From Fulvia fulva (taxonomy: Eukaryota; Ascomycota; Dothideomycetes; Mycosphaerellales; Mycosphaerellaceae), in assembly GCF_020509005.1 (NCBI RefSeq), contig NC_063012.1, forward strand, positions 4,340,001 to 4,404,000: a DNA stretch of 64,000 nucleotides, given 5' to 3'. A program made the position numbers and the translations under genes. Numbering within the stretch: the stretch's first letter is position 1; each line of letters opens with the position of its first letter. Below the pieces are notes generated by a model. It was not told the origin of the DNA, ran no database searches, and saw only the letters and a program-made list of their open reading frames with translations. This document shows positions 43,991 through 55,783 of the stretch, one piece after another.

Positions 43991-44049
43991 CCTAGTCTAC
44001 GCCTATTAGCTATATACTAAAGGGGAGCCGGGCCTAGTAAGATTCCCTC

Positions 44050-45240
44050 GCCGTAGCTAGTAGAGTACGTAGCCTCCCGTACGCCCTAGGTTACGTATCC
44101 TTTATATTATTCTCGGCCCTAGAGCGCTTATACCCGACCGCCGCTAGCTAGTTCCGGTATAGGCTAGCCTTACGGTCGCCGTAGAATCTTAGGGCGACGC
44201 TTCTGTTTATAATTGCCTTGTTTCTCGCTAGTTTTCGCTATAGGCATTCCGCGCTATACGATAGGTAGTGCCCCGGACAGTTCGCGTACCGTCTCGTAGC
44301 CGATATATAGTTCCTAGACATATAGTCTCCTATATAGTTCGAGTAGGCCTACTTATTTATATACGTATAGGTTTGGTGTCTATACTATTAGCATTTAAAG
44401 CATTAGAGGACACGAAAGGATAAGGAGTGCTTTTCTACTATCTTAAGTCTATATTACTAGATTAGGCCTTGTTTTATCGCTAGATCCGCCGCTTTCGCGT
44501 CTTATAGCTATACTATTAGCGCCGAGGCCTTCTTGCCTTCTAGCCATTTCCTATAGAGCCAAGTCGCCTTCTAGATTAGAGAGTTAAGAGTGACCGGGTT
44601 GTCCTCTTAGAGAGTACGTAGGTGACCTTAGTTAGTTAGGTCGAACTCCTTAGGTATATCGTAGACTAGGATCGTAAATTACTTCGTTAAGACCTTCGCT
44701 AATACCGTAACCTTAGATACCTACTATAGCTATACCTCTAGGTACCTCCTAGTAGTAGTAGAGCTAGTATAGATCTATAGAGTGCTATTAGACTATTAGT
44801 TCACTACGACTACCCCTAGTTAGTTTATTCGTTAGGCGAGCTCCTTATTCGATAGCTTTATAACTTCGGCCTAGTCTTCCTTTACTATAATACGGATCGT
44901 AACTATATCGTGCGTTAGGCGGGGGCCTAGTATCGATACCGCGACCGATACCTAGCTATAGGGGTGTTAATTCCGGGTGGCCTTACTAATCGCCTAAGAC
45001 GTCGTCCTTATTTCTTATTACCCTCGGTAATATAATAGTATAAGCGCCGTACGTAGCTAAGTGATTGTTACCTATAGAGACCGGTATAGGAGCTGATCGT
45101 TAGTTTCTATACTTTTTACGTCCTCTATAAGTTAGTACTAGTTGTCTTAGGGGAGCTTTGCCTATAGAGCCGTAGGCGCCGGTAGTACCGTAGCCTAGGC
45201 TACTATTACCTAGGAGTTACCTAATATAGCTAGGCACCTC
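44050..45240 (-). pseudogene. LINE-3 ORF1: Gag-like protein with CCHC zinc knuckles (degenerate)
   Basis: Upstream of the endonuclease on the minus strand, translation shows zinc-knuckle remnants at about 44220-44420 (KCFKCQQYRHQTYT, later YANCPGHYLSYSAEC) with some Cys/His codons altered by RIP. This fits ORF1 of Tad-like LINEs. The 5' end of the element is not sharply defined. Confidence 0.7.
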
Positions 45241-45543
45241 CGCGGCGTTTAGAGATAAAGAAATAGGGCGAAGAGAACTTTAAGCTATCTAAATTAAATA
45301 AGGTAGAACTCCCTTAATTCTAGGGGTAGTGGCCTACTTTATAGATCGTTAGAATAGCCTTAATAAGAGCTTTCGAATATGTCGTATTTCGGGGTCAACC
45401 TCCGTCGTCTATATCGTCTATCGATAATATACTCTAGAGGTAGATATTAGCTTCGACCTTCTTTATATTAAGTAGAAGTAGTATAGTTCTTAGTAAAAGT
45501 AGCCCGCTCGGTAGTATAGCCCGCCCGGTAGTAAAGTACGTTA
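45241..45543. mobile_element. Pogo-type terminal fragment
   Basis: The right terminal repeat of the pogo family (AGCCCGCTCGGTAGTATAGC and TAAAGTACGTTA) ends at 45543, but the matching left end is absent. Only the last about 80 bp match pogo-1 and pogo-2, so this is a fragment of a different or rearranged member. The remainder (45241-45460) is unassigned. Confidence 0.55.
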
Positions 45544-45557
45544 TAATCTTTAAGATA

Positions 45558-45742
45558 TATTAAATAGGTTCGGATTAATAGTAGCGGAGTAGAGTAAGAG
45601 ATTAATCTTTAACTAACTAATAGTACGAGTATATAGCAATATATTAGGAACTAATATGTTAATTATATTAGATGTCTATCTAAGCTAAAGGGGAGAGAAG
45701 GTATCTCCTTATAAGCTAAGTCATTATAGATACCTTAGGCTA
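45558..45742 (-). repeat. Truncated Copia-1 family LTR
   Basis: From TATTAAATAGG onward it matches the first about 185 bp of the Copia-1 LTR as read on the plus strand, then breaks off after CCTTAGGCTA. The missing part is the LTR start (TGTTAAG side). Confidence 0.85.
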
Positions 45743-46522
45743 TGTTACCGTACCGGCGTATATTTACTTAAACCCGCGGGTACGTACCTAGACCTCGCGC
45801 CTACTAACTAATTCGACTAGCGGCTTAGCGCCCGTATATAACTCTCGCGCCCTCCGCGCCTCCCTTAGATAGAACATCTATTCGACTTATACCTTACCTA
45901 ACTACGTACTTATACCTACTTATAACACTTCGAATAGATTATTACTAACGTATAGAGAGATATAAGAAGCTATATTCGGGAGATTATAGAGAAATCGCGA
46001 TAGTATACGAGGAAGTACTAAGACTAGGTGTCGTACTCGCTAAGTCGTACCTTAAAGTAGATTATAGCTAATATAGTAATAATAGTAAGATAGACCGGTA
46101 CCGGCGTACTAGGCGTAAGTATAGAGAATACGGACAGATGCGTTCATCGCGCGTCCCTTAATAGATTGTCCTTCTTTACCCTACTATCCGATCAGCCCGA
46201 TAATAATAGCGTAAACCCGGTAACGTAGACTTAAGGACGTAAAGAGGATATCGTAAATAGGCTCCTCGACGATAATAACTAGTACTATAAGTAGTATAAG
46301 AAGGTGTTCGACTAACTTAAGGCAATTAAGGAAGAGGAGGTCGAGATAGAGCTAAACTTAGCTAACCTATATAGGGCGGAGTTTATCGAGAATAAGATAG
46401 AAGATAAGGGTACTAAGGTACCGAGGAAGAGGAGGGTTACTATTAATGACTTCTAGGAAGCCTTCGACTTGTTAAACGGGTTAAATATAGATAAGTTTGA
46501 GGAGACGGTTAATAACTATCCC
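45743..46522. other. RIPed repeat remnant of unknown family
   Basis: Plus-strand translation with TAG as Gln of about 46180-46520 gives a charged segment (QLKAIKEEEVEIELNLANLY) that recurs in part at 16690-16720. I do not recognise the family; it could be the end of a DNA transposon or a gag. Pogo-2 is inserted at its right end. Confidence 0.4.
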
Positions 46523-48392
46523 TAACGTACTTTACTACCGAGCGGGCTATACTACCGAGCGGGCCACTTTTGCTAAGAACTATACTACTTCCACTTTAAT
46601 TACGACGGTATCTTAATACGACGACATCCTATAGAATCGTTACTAGGAGGTCAATTCCTCTTCAGATTCTTCGCTATCTAGTAAGTCTACTTAATAGGTA
46701 CGTACGTTATGCCCTGACTTGCTACATCGCTTATAGCGTCGTAGCCTTAGTACTAGCCGAACACTATCTAGAGACTCTCTACTTACTTCCTACCTCCTAG
46801 TATCCTCTAGAGGTATTAATTACGACGCCTTATCGAAGGTTACAGACCCTCTAGACTAAATATACTTGCGCTTTCGTGCTTTTTGCTATATAAGGGCCTC
46901 GTTAGACTTACGTAGCTTACTAATCTCGCTTCGTATAAGAGCTATCTAATACGCTATCTCTCTACTCCCTTTTATAAGCTAAAACACCCCTTCCTATAAC
47001 AAGTTTAGCGATAAACCTGCCCGGGCACGCATTCTGTTCGTTACTAGTGTCGATTAAGAGTCGAATTCTTTTGTAGTTCGTAGTGTCTTCGACTCCTAAG
47101 GGGTAGAGTCCGGAGCTAGAGGGGTTAGCGTACGTAGCTTAATATTAAGCTTGTCTATTACTACCTATAGATTAAATAGAACTAAACTAGCGCCTCTAAA
47201 GCTCGATAGGATATTCTCCTGTCTAAATATAGCGTTATAGGCTACCCGGAAGGCGCGTAGGAACTCTACGTTATTAATATAAGTAATACGCTAACGTACT
47301 AAGCCCGAGAGCTAAGTACCGTATACCTTCTTTAAAGGCGAATAGTAACCTATATCTAATAGCTAGAGTAAGTACGAGGCGTACGATAGTGTATATAGGG
47401 CTAAGATCTTATATTCCTTATATAGATTCTAGAATGCCTTCGAGTTATAGCTCTCGTAGCTATCGATAATAAGTAGTCTCTATACCTTAGTCGTACGAGC
47501 TATAGTATACTTCTAGAAATGCTCTAGCTACCGTATACCGAACTTATTATTAGTCTAGCCGTTCTCTATTAGCCCGATTATCTAGTTTAGACCTAAGTTA
47601 CCGTCTTAGTACTAGGTACTAATATACTATTTACCTATAAAGATAACGTAGGGTAGGAGCGCTATTCCGTCTATATAGATAGTCTTAATTACTGTTACCT
47701 ATTCTCTATTGCCCTATTAAACGACCTTCCTCTTTCTACTACGCCTTTCTGAACCCGTCACGACGCTCTAAGACGTAATGACACCTATTATAAACCCTTT
47801 CTCGTCGAAGTTATAGGTGTCCTAGTTAAGGATGCTATACTTCTTCTTTATATTACGTATAAGTAAGAATCACCTCTTAATAACGTCTAGATCTTCTATT
47901 AGGGCTCGCTAACGATCGTATCTACGTGTTATACGAACCTTTAGCTCACGATGCCGCCTAATAAACCTGTCTGTCTAATTAAGACTAGCAGGCTTAAGAC
48001 CCTTCTCTTATAGTAATAAATCGGCTATTGCTCGTATACTAGCCTTTAATAGCGGGAAACCTCTAAGATCTAGCTCGAGTATATACTTAAGTATTACCCT
48101 CTCTTCTAGCTCTATAAGCTTCTTCGAATTAGGCTCGTAGTCACCCCGAGGAGGTCGTATATTTAATCGATACCCTAGTGTAGTTCGAGACGCGTCGTAT
48201 ACCTTTATAGCAAGTCGATTCGTGATTATCGCGTCGCGTTTCGTGGCCTAGACAGCTAAGGTCAGTTTGGCCTTGTTTGAAGATAATATACGCTATAATA
48301 GTGGTTATATAGCTATATCTATAGAAGTAGTATAGTTCTTAGTAAAAGTAGCTCGCTTAGTAGTATAGCCCGCTCGGTAGTAAAGTACGTTA
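46523..48392 (-). mobile_element. Pogo-2: near full-length pogo/Fot1 transposon
   Basis: 1,870 bp including TA on both sides, with inverted termini of about 45 bp carrying the CCGAGCGGGCTA motif twice (the inner copy at the right end is mutated). It encodes a transposase on the minus strand. Fully RIPed. Confidence 0.9.
46600..48320 (-). pseudogene. Pogo-2 transposase (degenerate)
   Basis: Minus-strand reading with TAG as Gln/Trp: an N-terminal helix-turn-helix region, a CENP-B/Tc5-type DNA-binding part (about 47900-48050, LKVRITRRYDRQRALIEDLD), and a DDE core with NFDEKGFIIGV (first Asp, about 47790), LLIIDSYES (second, about 47460) and LDIGYYSPLKKVYG (third, about 47340). The tail shows a zinc-knuckle-like RCSKSGHNVRTYQVD near 46720. 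This order is that of pogo/Fot1 transposases. Disrupted by TAG stops. Confidence 0.85.
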
Positions 48393-48642
48393 GTAGATCT
48401 ATAAGATCTATTAAGAACATATAGGCCGTAGGTCAAGCATATAGGTATAGCTATGTTATATAACTAGATCACGTGACTAGGGTTTACTAGCCTATAGGCT
48501 AGTAAACATCCGGACACCTAGTATCTACCTATACTAACACTAGCGATACTATATATAGATATACGCTATCCTATTAGGTCCTTCTTTATCTTTCGTATAA
48601 TCCGCTGTCTTTTATTACTACGTAACTCGTACCTATTTAATA
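48393..48642 (+). repeat. Copia-2 5' LTR (tentative)
   Basis: The right edge is supported by CCTATTTAATA followed by GGTTATAAGCCCGGGTT at 48643, the same LTR-end and primer-site arrangement as Copia-1. The left edge is placed at the pogo-2 boundary and may be truncated. No 3' LTR is visible for comparison. Confidence 0.55.
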
Positions 48643-48659
48643 GGTTATAAGCCCGGGTT
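48643..48659 (+). other. Copia-2 primer-binding site
   Basis: GGTTATAAGCCCGGGTT follows the LTR end; with an original TG before it, its complement would read CCCGGGCTTATAACCA, plausible for a tRNA 3' end. The same sequence follows the Copia-1 5' LTR on the minus strand (about 55527-55543). Confidence 0.6.
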
Positions 48660-48899
48660 AGTAACTCGGTGTTTTACCCTCGACAAAGTCGTATTAGAGT
48701 TATTCCTCTTTAGAACAAAAGGAAGACAGACTAGAGGCCGCACCCGCCTTATATAGAAAGCTATAGCCGTGCTATAGGTGTATATAAGACGTAAAAGAGC
48801 CTAGTAAGGCACTATTAGACTCCGAGTTAGGGAGCCTATACTAATACCTTAGACAAGTAGGCGAGCTTACTAAGAAGAGTCGCTCTCCGGACATCGCGT

Positions 48900-50157
48900 G
48901 TATATCGACTAACTGTTTATTCTCAGAGAGCCGTAGTGTCTTAGAAACCCCCTCTACTAAGAGAGTTACGCTATAGTGTCTTAGTACTAATATAATCCTT
49001 CGACTTTCCTCCTCTTCCCGGCGGATAGCTATCCTCTCCGCTATTAACCTCGCGTTCGGTTTATCCTATTTCGATCCGATCGCGTACGACCGAATATATT
49101 CTTCTACCTAAGGGTAGCTAACCTATCCCTTAACTTACAAAAAATAGAGGACGAGACTAGGTTCTTAAGAAAGAGAGTAGCACCTATTCTAATAATAGAG
49201 AACTACGAAACATAGTTCAAGCTAATAAGAATACACCTAGTATTAAAGTAGGTTGACTAGGTCCTTAAAGACATTATTACGGACATTCCCGCTATAACCC
49301 TATCTATAGCGGCACCCTCTATATTATCGGAGTCATCCCTTCCTTTAGATTAAGCGATAAGGAAGGCATCGTATAGATGGTATAATATAACGGCCCTATA
49401 TAAGATATATATCTGTCTGTCGACAGATAATTAAGAGATAATATACGAGATCCGGTATATAAAGGAGTTATAGGAATAGGCTAAAGCTAAATATAAGAGA
49501 AGACTTCTCGCTACTAGAAGAAGTTTGCTTTAGTAATACACTAATTTTGTGATAATAGAGGACTAGTTAATAGATGACGCCTAGTAGGAGCTTAGCTCAA
49601 TTATAAGGAGGGCTATTTTGATCTCGCCTTAGTTCTAAGATATCAAGACTAAGGACAGAAAGATCTAGTAACTCTTAGTAGCTCTACTAGACTCATTTGG
49701 CTTAATTCGCGATACAATTAATGCCTAGGTGAATCTCTCACTACAAGACATTCTTATAATTCTTAGGGAGAAGCAAGAATCAATAATTTATTAAGGGATA
49801 GCTATGTTTGCTAAGAAGAGTTTCTAGGGCAAGCTTACGTACTATCTCTATAATAGTGACCATTTGATAAGCAAGTGCCTATACCTTTCTATAGCTTAGT
49901 AGGCTATTAGGAACAAGGACAAACTAGCTAGGGTTACCTACCCTACTAAGAGACAACCGTTACTACCTCGTAGGAGGTCATTATTACTAAACCTTCGTAA
50001 TGTCCTTAAGGTAATAACGGATATTATAAAGTAGATAAAGGAGAGCCGTAAGCTAAAGGCCTCCTCTAGTAAGAAGCCTATAAGGGCCTATACGACCTAG
50101 GAAGACGTATTAGACTCTAAGATACTATTAGAAGATAATGATATTAATGAAGTTACC
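48900..50157 (+). pseudogene. Copia-2 gag (degenerate, split)
   Basis: The plus-strand reading with TAG as Gln/Trp gives a Copia-type Gag-like protein in the correct position between LTR and protease. It is interrupted at 50157 by Copia-1 and continues at 55784 into the protease. No clear zinc knuckle was recognised. Confidence 0.55.
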
Positions 50158-50392
50158 TATTAAATAGGTACGGGTGGATAGTAGCGGAGTGGAGTAAGAG
50201 ATCAATCTTCAACTAACTAATAGTACGAGCATATAGCAATATATTAGGAACCAATATGTTGATTGTGTTAGATGTCTATCTAAGCTAAAGGGGAGAGAAG
50301 GTATCTCCCTACAAGCTGAGTCATTGTGGATGCCTTAGGCTACTAGATCACTTCCTGATTGTTAACTCCCTTTGAGATGCTACATCTTAACA
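50158..50392 (-). repeat. Copia-1 3' LTR
   Basis: 235 bp, reading on the minus strand TGTTAAGATGTAGCATC to CCTATTTAATA. It is the least mutated member of four related LTRs in the window and so serves as the reference. Confidence 0.95.
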
Positions 50393-50449
50393 CTCCTACT
50401 TATCTCGTATAGGAGGTTACAGTCTGCTCACTTCCTGTCAATAGTACTT

Positions 50450-53400
50450 GGACCTTTTTATGACAGGTTTAGCTAGCTTACAAACCTCTAGAAGTGTGGA
50501 CCAGTCTTTGGTTTTGTAAACCCGTCTGTAACTATCTCAGAGGTTGGGGTGTACTCAACAGCAATAAGCCTCTTCTACTAAAGTTTCCTAACAGCGTTAT
50601 AGGCAATGTCAATGTGCTTCGACTTGTTATGAACATATGTATCTTTCACCAGGGTGAGGGCAGCTTGATTGTCACCTCTTAATTGGACTGGTCTCAAATT
50701 TGATACAGTCTCCTAGTTTCTAGTGATTCTTGGTTAATAGGAACAGTCTCCTACTAACTGTGGACAATCTATTTCTCTTAGCAGTGAAGCTAGGAATTAG
50801 GACTGCTTCGTATATACATTTATAGCTATGTATTCAGCCTCTATTGTAGATGTTGCTACAGACTTTTACTTCTTGCTCATCCAAGAAACTGGTGCCCTAT
50901 AGAGGAAGAAGACATACCTAAGGATTGAGACTCTGTCTACTTTGTCTATTGTATAATCAGAATCACAGTATCTAATAAGGTGTCCTTTTCTAGACTTTGA
51001 GAACTGAAGTCCTAGATCAGGGTATGATCTTAGGTACCTAGTGATCTTCTTCAAAGCCTTCATGTGGTAGGTGGATAGGTCACTCACAAATGAGCTCATC
51101 CTTCCTAGGGCAAAAGCAATGTCTAGCCTTGTGATTGTTACTAGCCACATCTAAGTACCATTGATACTCTAGTACTCTACCTTGTCACACCTCTTATCTA
51201 TGTGGCTTGAAGGTTTAAGGGCCTTATAGCTGTCTATAGGTGAGTGTGTAGGTGCTGCCTTCTTATAGTTCATTCCTATCTTAGCTAGGCTGTCCCTAAC
51301 AAAGTGTCCTTGGTCAAGTTTCAGGATTCCTCTCTTCCTGTCCCTTATGACTCTTATACTAAGGATCTTTTCAGGTTCACCTAGATCTTTGATCTTGAAG
51401 ATCTTGCTAAGTTCTCTTTTGAACTAGAGAACATCTATCAACTTTAGTGCAGCAATTGGAATGTCATCTACATGTATAAGGATTATGATCTCCCTCTTCT
51501 TATAGATAAGTAGGCATAGATCCACTTCTGACTATGTGAATCCAATCTCTCTAAGCTTTGACACATAGAGTTGATTCTAATCTCTAGCTGCTTACTTAAG
51601 TCTATATAAGCTTTTGAGGATTTTGAACACTATGTTTAGTAGAAGCTCAACTCCTAGTAGTGGTAACATAAAGATGTCTTCATAGAGGGTGCTTTCTATG
51701 AATGCATTGTTCATATCTACTTAGTGAAGATGAAGATCCTTCTTACACACAATAGCTATAAACACCCTAAGGGTGTCCTGTCTTACTATAGGTGTAAATG
51801 TCTCTATAAAGTCAACACTAAACTTCTATAAGAAGCCCCTTGTAACTAGTCTAGCCTTGAACTTTTCAATAGCTCTACTAATACTTCTCTTAATATCAAA
51901 GACCCATCTTGATGTAACCAGATTTGCTCCTTTGAGTAGAACAGAATTTTCCTAGGTGTTATTACTCTATAGAGCATCTAGTTCCTTTTGGATTACTTCC
52001 TTCTAAAGATGTCCCCATTTCTTATCATTTATAGCATCCTTATAGGATTTTGGAATTAGGACCTCTTACTTATATATAATAGCTTCTATAGTTACTACGA
52101 AGGCTATTTCCTTAACTTCTTCTAGGAATTTGCTATCCTATAGTATTGAACTGTCTACTGATTATATAGCTATAAAGAAAGCTTAGTGAAAAGCAGTAAG
52201 GTTCTCTAAGAGGTCTATTGCTTCTCCTACTTTAGTAGTTAGTTCGGGCTTAGGGACTATAGATTTAAGGGCTTTCTATTTCATATTATAGCCCTTAACA
52301 TTATAGTCAGCCTTTCTCTTTCTAAGGGATGATTTAGGGACCGTTACTTATAATCTAGTAACGTCTAATTCCTAGGGATCTAGGGAGCTTCTCTTAATTA
52401 GCTAATCGATTTTCTGAAATTCCCCTACGTTCTCCGGAGGTTAGGGAAGTTACATAAACAGCTTTCTCGGCTAACCGACTTTAGGGCTCTTAATTAGCTG
52501 ATCTATTTCGGGGATGCTCTAATAGATGCCTAAATAGTAGGTAGATTGTCCTAAGGATACGTTCTTCCTCGGCCTTCCTAAGGGCTTCCTAGCTAGTATA
52601 CTGCTTAGTAGATTCAATATTAGAATCTTAAGACCTATATCACCTCTAGGCTAGTCCTTAAAGAAGTCTGTATATGTGTGTTATTTAACAGCTCTTATGT
52701 CTAGTTCCTAAAAGAGCTAGGCTTTAGCTATGTTTTTAACATACCTAATAAATACTGCTTCTTTACCCCTATTTATTAGCTTGTCACTTCTTACCTATTA
52801 AGGTTAGGATCTTGTGTCTATATAGACAATAGCTTTGCATCCCTAAACTTTCAAATAGTTGATGGTCGGTTTGATACTATCAAAAGCCTTATCTAGTAAA
52901 ACCTTGAACCTATCGTAATCAAGGCCATTTAGTAGTTTGTTCCTTATATAAGTTTGGGCCTCTAGTACTTTAGGCCAAAATTTAACCGGCATTTTAGCCT
53001 CTTTAAGCATTGCCCTTATAGAGTCCTCTGAGGTTTGTATTGACCTCTTAACTAGTCCATTCTATAGAGAGTTGTATGCCTTAGTCGGCTCGAGCCTAAT
53101 CCCTAAATCCTTCTCCTACTGCTTTACTAATATAATAAGTTCTTTTGTATTATTAAGTCTTACTGCTTTTAGCTACGCTAATAATTTCCTCTCTACTTTG
53201 ATCTTCTAGTTCTAGAGAGTAACTAGAGCATCTTCTCTTTTCCTAAGAGGAAAGGTCCACTTCTTCCTAGAGAAGTTGTTAACAATCTTAAGCTAGTATT
53301 TGAATCCTAGTCTTAAGATTAGTAGTAGGCTATATATGTCAATAGATATAAGGGTAAGTCTTTTAGGTCTTCTCTCTATAACTTTGCCTTTATACTTCTT

Positions 53401-55520
53401 TATCTTTGCTATTAAACATACTCTATACTAGTGAAAGCTATCCTTAGGGATAGGAATAGGTTCTTTTAAGTCTATTACCTTATGAAGATTCTGGAGCAAA
53501 TTCTTCCTAAAGTATACAAATCTTCTATACTAAAGCTCCTACTACTTCAGGTCGGTCTTTAATTAAGCAGTTACAAAGGCATTCTCTATAAGTAGTGCAT
53601 ATAATGAGTAATGTGCCCGTTCTTATAGGAGAGGAGAAATCTTATTAATGAATAGAACCCCCCTAAGGAGCTTTGTCTAGACAACAGTCTCACTAGAGGG
53701 GGAAACAAGAGAAAATGATAGAGGTTGTACACTAAACTACTTGCTAAACTAGTTCTATAAAACTAGGTTTACTCCTAGCTTAGGTACAAGTAGGACATCT
53801 TCTAAAACAACTTTTCTACTAGCTCTCCTACTCATCTCTACATTCCTAATATAAGTGGCCAATAAAAACCCACCTCCTACTTTGATCCATTTCTTCCTTA
53901 TTAAGGGAGTTATAGATCTAAAGAGGTAGCTTTAGTTAGTTATATAGGATAAAGCATAGGAGTTAAGTAACTACTCTAACGAGTAGAACTTACCTTAGAC
54001 TTCTATAGTTAAGTGAGCCACTTCATCATACTTATTATCATCAGACATTGTCTCTAGGGATGAGCTATATAAGTCACGTGACTGTTAGGCGGAAAAACCT
54101 TTTCTAGTCTTCTTTGCTTTAGAGGTATAAGACTAGGCCTAGTTCTTCTAGAGTAATAGTATGTTAGAGCTGAGTTTCTTCACCATTTTCTTAAGTTCTT
54201 CTATAGAGGACTTCTCTCTTAGTGTCCTCCTTGAAGTGGGTAGTAGAGTTCTCTTCTTCTTAACATATGTTATATTCTAGGAAGATAGTAGTTAGGAATA
54301 AGATCTAAGGACCTTTCTTACCTTAGGCAAACTAGAGCAGTCCTTGATTAGATGATCCTTCTTATAGAGAAGGTAGGAGAGTGGTCTTACTAGACCTAAG
54401 GGCTTGACCCAGGTGGCTACTATGCTATACTTAGCCTTAGAGGGATCTAACCTAGCTTCTTGAGCTTTAAGGATCTTTAAGGTCCTTTTATAATCTATCT
54501 TTGGCTGAGCTATAATAGTATCCCTAGCTATATAGTAGTTAGGTAGCAGTAAGCTTAAGAGCTAGGTCATCCTCATATTAGCTTTCCTATAATACTAACC
54601 CTCTAGGTCAACATTAGCAATACTTTTTCTAAGAGAAACTAGGTGTGTCTATATAGATCTAATAGTGAACTCTTCACTTATCTTAAAGGTCACAAATTGC
54701 TTTATAAGCTTATATATATAGGTTAGTAGCACCTAGCTATACTTATTCTAGAGATATACCCACTTCTTAGTAGCTCTTCTAGATTTATATAAGCCCTTAA
54801 GCTCAAATTCATCTTCTTCTATAATCCTACTAAGGATACTGAAGTTGTACACTATATTATGTCTTGTCTATATTAGCGTATTAAGGATCTCTTTAGTTAT
54901 AGCCTCTTCTTAGAGTTTTAGAGTCTTGCCCTTGATGTTATTAAAAGACACTTCTATTAGGTCATCAATTGTAAAGAATGCTAATTAGCTCTCTATCTTA
55001 TATCTCTAAAGGTTGAACTATCTCTTCTAATTGTCCCTCCTAGGAATTAGGATTTTGCCTCCCTTCTCCTCTATCTTCTCTTAGTATAAATCTATAATAA
55101 ATTGGATGTAATGAAACAAGGTGTGTATGTTCCAAGGTAGTGGCTTAGATCCTACTAAGGCTTCTAGTGTAGAATAGGAAAGTTCGTAGGTATAGATACT
55201 AAGGCCTACTTAGTAAAGTAAAGAAGGAGCGGTATAAGGTCTCGGGGCTAGGACATAGGTCTGTCTCTCCTAGCAGAGCTTCAAATGACTTACTTAAAGT
55301 CCTTCTTAATAGTATCTCGATACAGTTCTGCCTATAGAGCATCTTTAAGGTATTGGCTATAAGTAAGCCGTATAGAGTCCTTGTCTAGGTTACCTATTAC
55401 TTAGTATCGAACTAAGCTCCTTAATAGGATAGACGGGGTAGACTTCTGATTCCTAGATATTTTCTACTACGATAGCAAGGGATACAAGTAACCTATACTA
55501 ATATAGGTTGCTCTTATTCC
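50450..55520 (-). pseudogene. Copia-1 gag-pol (degenerate)
   Basis: Minus-strand reading: gag at about 54000-55200; integrase at about 52800-53500 with ERSIQTSEDSIRAMLKEA-like sequence (Q/K variants from RIP); RT at about 51400-52050 with WVFDIKRSI, VDMNNAFIESTLYEDIF and HVDDIPIAA near 51470; and RNase H-side sequence in the longest open piece (50866-51150, MWLVTITRLDIAFALGRMS). Domain order integrase before RT defines Ty1/Copia. Stops are mostly TAG, from Gln or Trp codons. Confidence 0.88.
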
Positions 55521-55543
55521 TACACAAACCCGGGCTTATAACC

Positions 55544-55778
55544 TATTAAATAGGTACAGGTAGATAGTAGCGGAGTGGAGTAAGAGATCAATCTTTAACT
55601 AACTAATAGCACGAGTATATAGCAATATATTAGGAACCAATATATTGATTATGTTAGATGTTCATCTCAGCTAAAGGGGAGAGAAGGTATCTCCCTATAA
55701 GCTAAGTTATCGTGGATGCCTTAGGCTACTAGATCACTTCCTAATTATTGACTCCCTTTAAGATGCTACATCTTAACA
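55544..55778 (-). repeat. Copia-1 5' LTR
   Basis: 235 bp. Most differences from the 3' LTR are CA/TG against TA. Followed on the plus strand by the target duplication TTACC. Confidence 0.95.
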
Positions 55779-55783
55779 TTACC

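Larger units (their letters stand above)
50158..55778 (-). mobile_element. Copia-1: complete Ty1/Copia element nested in Copia-2
   Basis: 5,621 bp with 235-bp LTRs and a 5-bp target duplication TTACC (50153-50157 and 55779-55783). Order on the minus strand: LTR, primer site, gag, integrase, RT, RNase H, LTR. Less RIPed than Copia-2 around it, but still interrupted by many TAG stops. Confidence 0.95.

Noticed and set aside
54060..54420. Possible host gene within Copia-1
   Set aside because: The reading is gag-like, on the same strand and between the two LTRs of the element.
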